Source of the DNA: Terriglobia bacterium
GTDB taxonomy: Bacteria > Acidobacteriota > Terriglobia > Terriglobales > Acidobacteriaceae
Assembly (NCBI GenBank): GCA_032252755.1
Contig: JAVUPY010000073.1
Location: 1-64,000 of the forward strand
Length of the DNA: 64,000 nt
Reading direction: 5' to 3'
In this document: positions 63,336 to 64,000 of the stretch, piece after piece
Layout: every line of letters starts with the position of its first letter
Position numbering within the stretch: the stretch's first letter is position 1
The notes under the pieces: model-generated
Databases searched by the model: none
Seen by the model: only the letters and a program-made list of their open reading frames with translations
What the model was told of the DNA's origin: nothing
Program-made: the position numbers and the translations under genes

Positions 63336-64000
63336 GCTATCGACGAAGTATCTCGGACTGAACCTCAAGAACCCGCTCGTTGCCTCCGCCTCGCCGATCT
63401 GCAAGGAGGTCGCGAATATCCGGCAGTTGGAAGACTGCGGGGCGTCGGCCGTGGTGCTGCACTCGTTGTTCGAGGAACAGATCAACATCGAGAGCAACGA
63501 ACTCGATCATTTCCTGTGGTCGGCCGCCGACGTATCGGCGGAGGCGCTCAACTACTATCCAGATTTCCAGACGTTTAAGATCGGTCCGGATGAGTACCTG
63601 GAGCATATTCGGGCTGCGAAGCAGGCAGTCAAGGTCCCGGTAATAGCCAGCCTCAACGGAATTTCTAAGGGCGGCTGGATTCGATATGCGAAGGATATGG
63701 AGCAGGCCGGTGCGGATGCACTGGAACTGAATATCTATTTCTTGCCGACGGATCCCAACCAGAACGCCAGCGATGTTGAGGCCATGTATACCGACCTGGT
63801 GAAGTCGGTAAAACAGAACGTGAAGATCCCGGTTTCCGTGAAGATCGGGCCGTACTTCAGCGCGATGGCGAACATGGCAGTCAAACTTGAGAAGGCCGGG
63901 GCGGATGGGCTCGTATTATTCAACCGCTTCTACCAGCCGGATTTCGACCTGGAAGCGCTCGAGGTCGTGCCGCACCTGGTATTGAGTCGAAGCAATGAAC
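63328..64000 (+). CDS. dihydroorotate dehydrogenase-like protein, truncated by window edge
   Basis: Starts at the ATG at 63328, 8 bp inside the nifJ 3' end, with AAGGAGG upstream, and is open to the window end (224 codons seen). A TIM-barrel flavoprotein of the DHOD/PreA type: [43 protein letters not shown] and [22 protein letters not shown] are FMN-binding segments. Homologues of about 330 residues often follow nifJ in anaerobes and acidobacteria. The overlap suggests coupled expression, perhaps an electron-transfer partner using ferredoxin. Actual substrate unknown; not necessarily pyrimidine synthesis. Confidence 0.88.
   Translation, partial: MTKLSTKYLGLNLKNPLVASASPICKEVANIRQLEDCGASAVVLHSLFEEQINIESNELDHFLWSAADVSAEALNYYPDFQTFKIGPDEYLEHIRAAKQAVKVPVIASLNGISKGGWIRYAKDMEQAGADALELNIYFLPTDPNQNASDVEAMYTDLVKSVKQNVKIPVSVKIGPYFSAMANMAVKLEKAGADGLVLFNRFYQPDFDLEALEVVPHLVLSRSNE

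Noticed and set aside
1-64000. tRNA, rRNA, CRISPR, prophage or insertion-sequence signals
   Set aside because: Intergenic regions were read for cloverleaf arms, equally spaced identical repeats with unique spacers, transposases and integrases; none was found. The tandem repeats here have no spacers.

Overview
The window looks like a chromosomal segment of an acidobacterium (Acidobacteriota, Koribacter/Terriglobia-like). This is inferred from an Oar-type TonB receptor with a carboxypeptidase-regulatory N-domain and no SusD partner, a Ser/Thr kinase fused to TolB-like and TPR regions, many secreted TPR proteins, moderately high GC by eye, and intergenic space full of short-period repeat DNA. 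I see no rRNA, tRNA, CRISPR array, prophage or insertion sequence. About 48 protein genes cover most of the DNA.

Layout. 0.2-14 kb is housekeeping: htpX, a DPP-IV-like peptidase, a serine hydrolase, trpD, the overlapping sucC-sucD pair, ndk, a 4-OT tautomerase, purA with a small monooxygenase-like gene, mutM and a ROK glucokinase. 14-21.1 kb is a minus-strand run (site-2 protease, trpS, scpA, scpB, small coiled protein, rRNA pseudouridine synthase, hisC). 21.2-31 kb is a second minus-strand block: an ECF sigma/anti-sigma pair, two secreted TPR-type proteins, rnc, two tandem signal peptidases, an AsmA protein and a small exported protein.

32-46.2 kb is accessory and sugar-oriented: a phosphoesterase, a ROK kinase facing away from a 1077-residue TonB receptor, then a tight plus-strand run of a mannose-6-phosphate isomerase with an extra N-terminal domain, a secreted GH38-type glycosidase, an L-rhamnose/H+ symporter and a secreted esterase. 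Together these read as a putative mannose/rhamnose-glycan utilisation locus: import through the receptor, periplasmic trimming, symport, then entry to glycolysis. 46.4-50.3 kb holds a TPR protein, a lone PBP-like protein and a ferredoxin-type/flavoprotein pair. 50.6-64 kb is pyruvate metabolism: a complete pyruvate dehydrogenase complex (aceE, aceF, lpdA), a membrane Ser/Thr kinase, pyruvate:ferredoxin oxidoreductase (nifJ) and an overlapping dihydroorotate-dehydrogenase-like gene cut by the window edge. Both an NAD-linked and a ferredoxin-linked route from pyruvate to acetyl-CoA are therefore encoded side by side.

The most unusual signal is not a gene. At least a dozen intergenic spots hold degenerate tandem repeats with a strict 7-bp or 8-bp period but a different unit at each place. 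Several are arranged as long inverted repeats, and they sit almost exactly at stop codons (htpX, tautomerase, mutM, the aceF-lpdA gap, and running into the 3' end of the kinase gene). A second set of intergenic perfect hairpins also recurs. I know of similar heptameric repeats in cyanobacteria but not of a description for this group.
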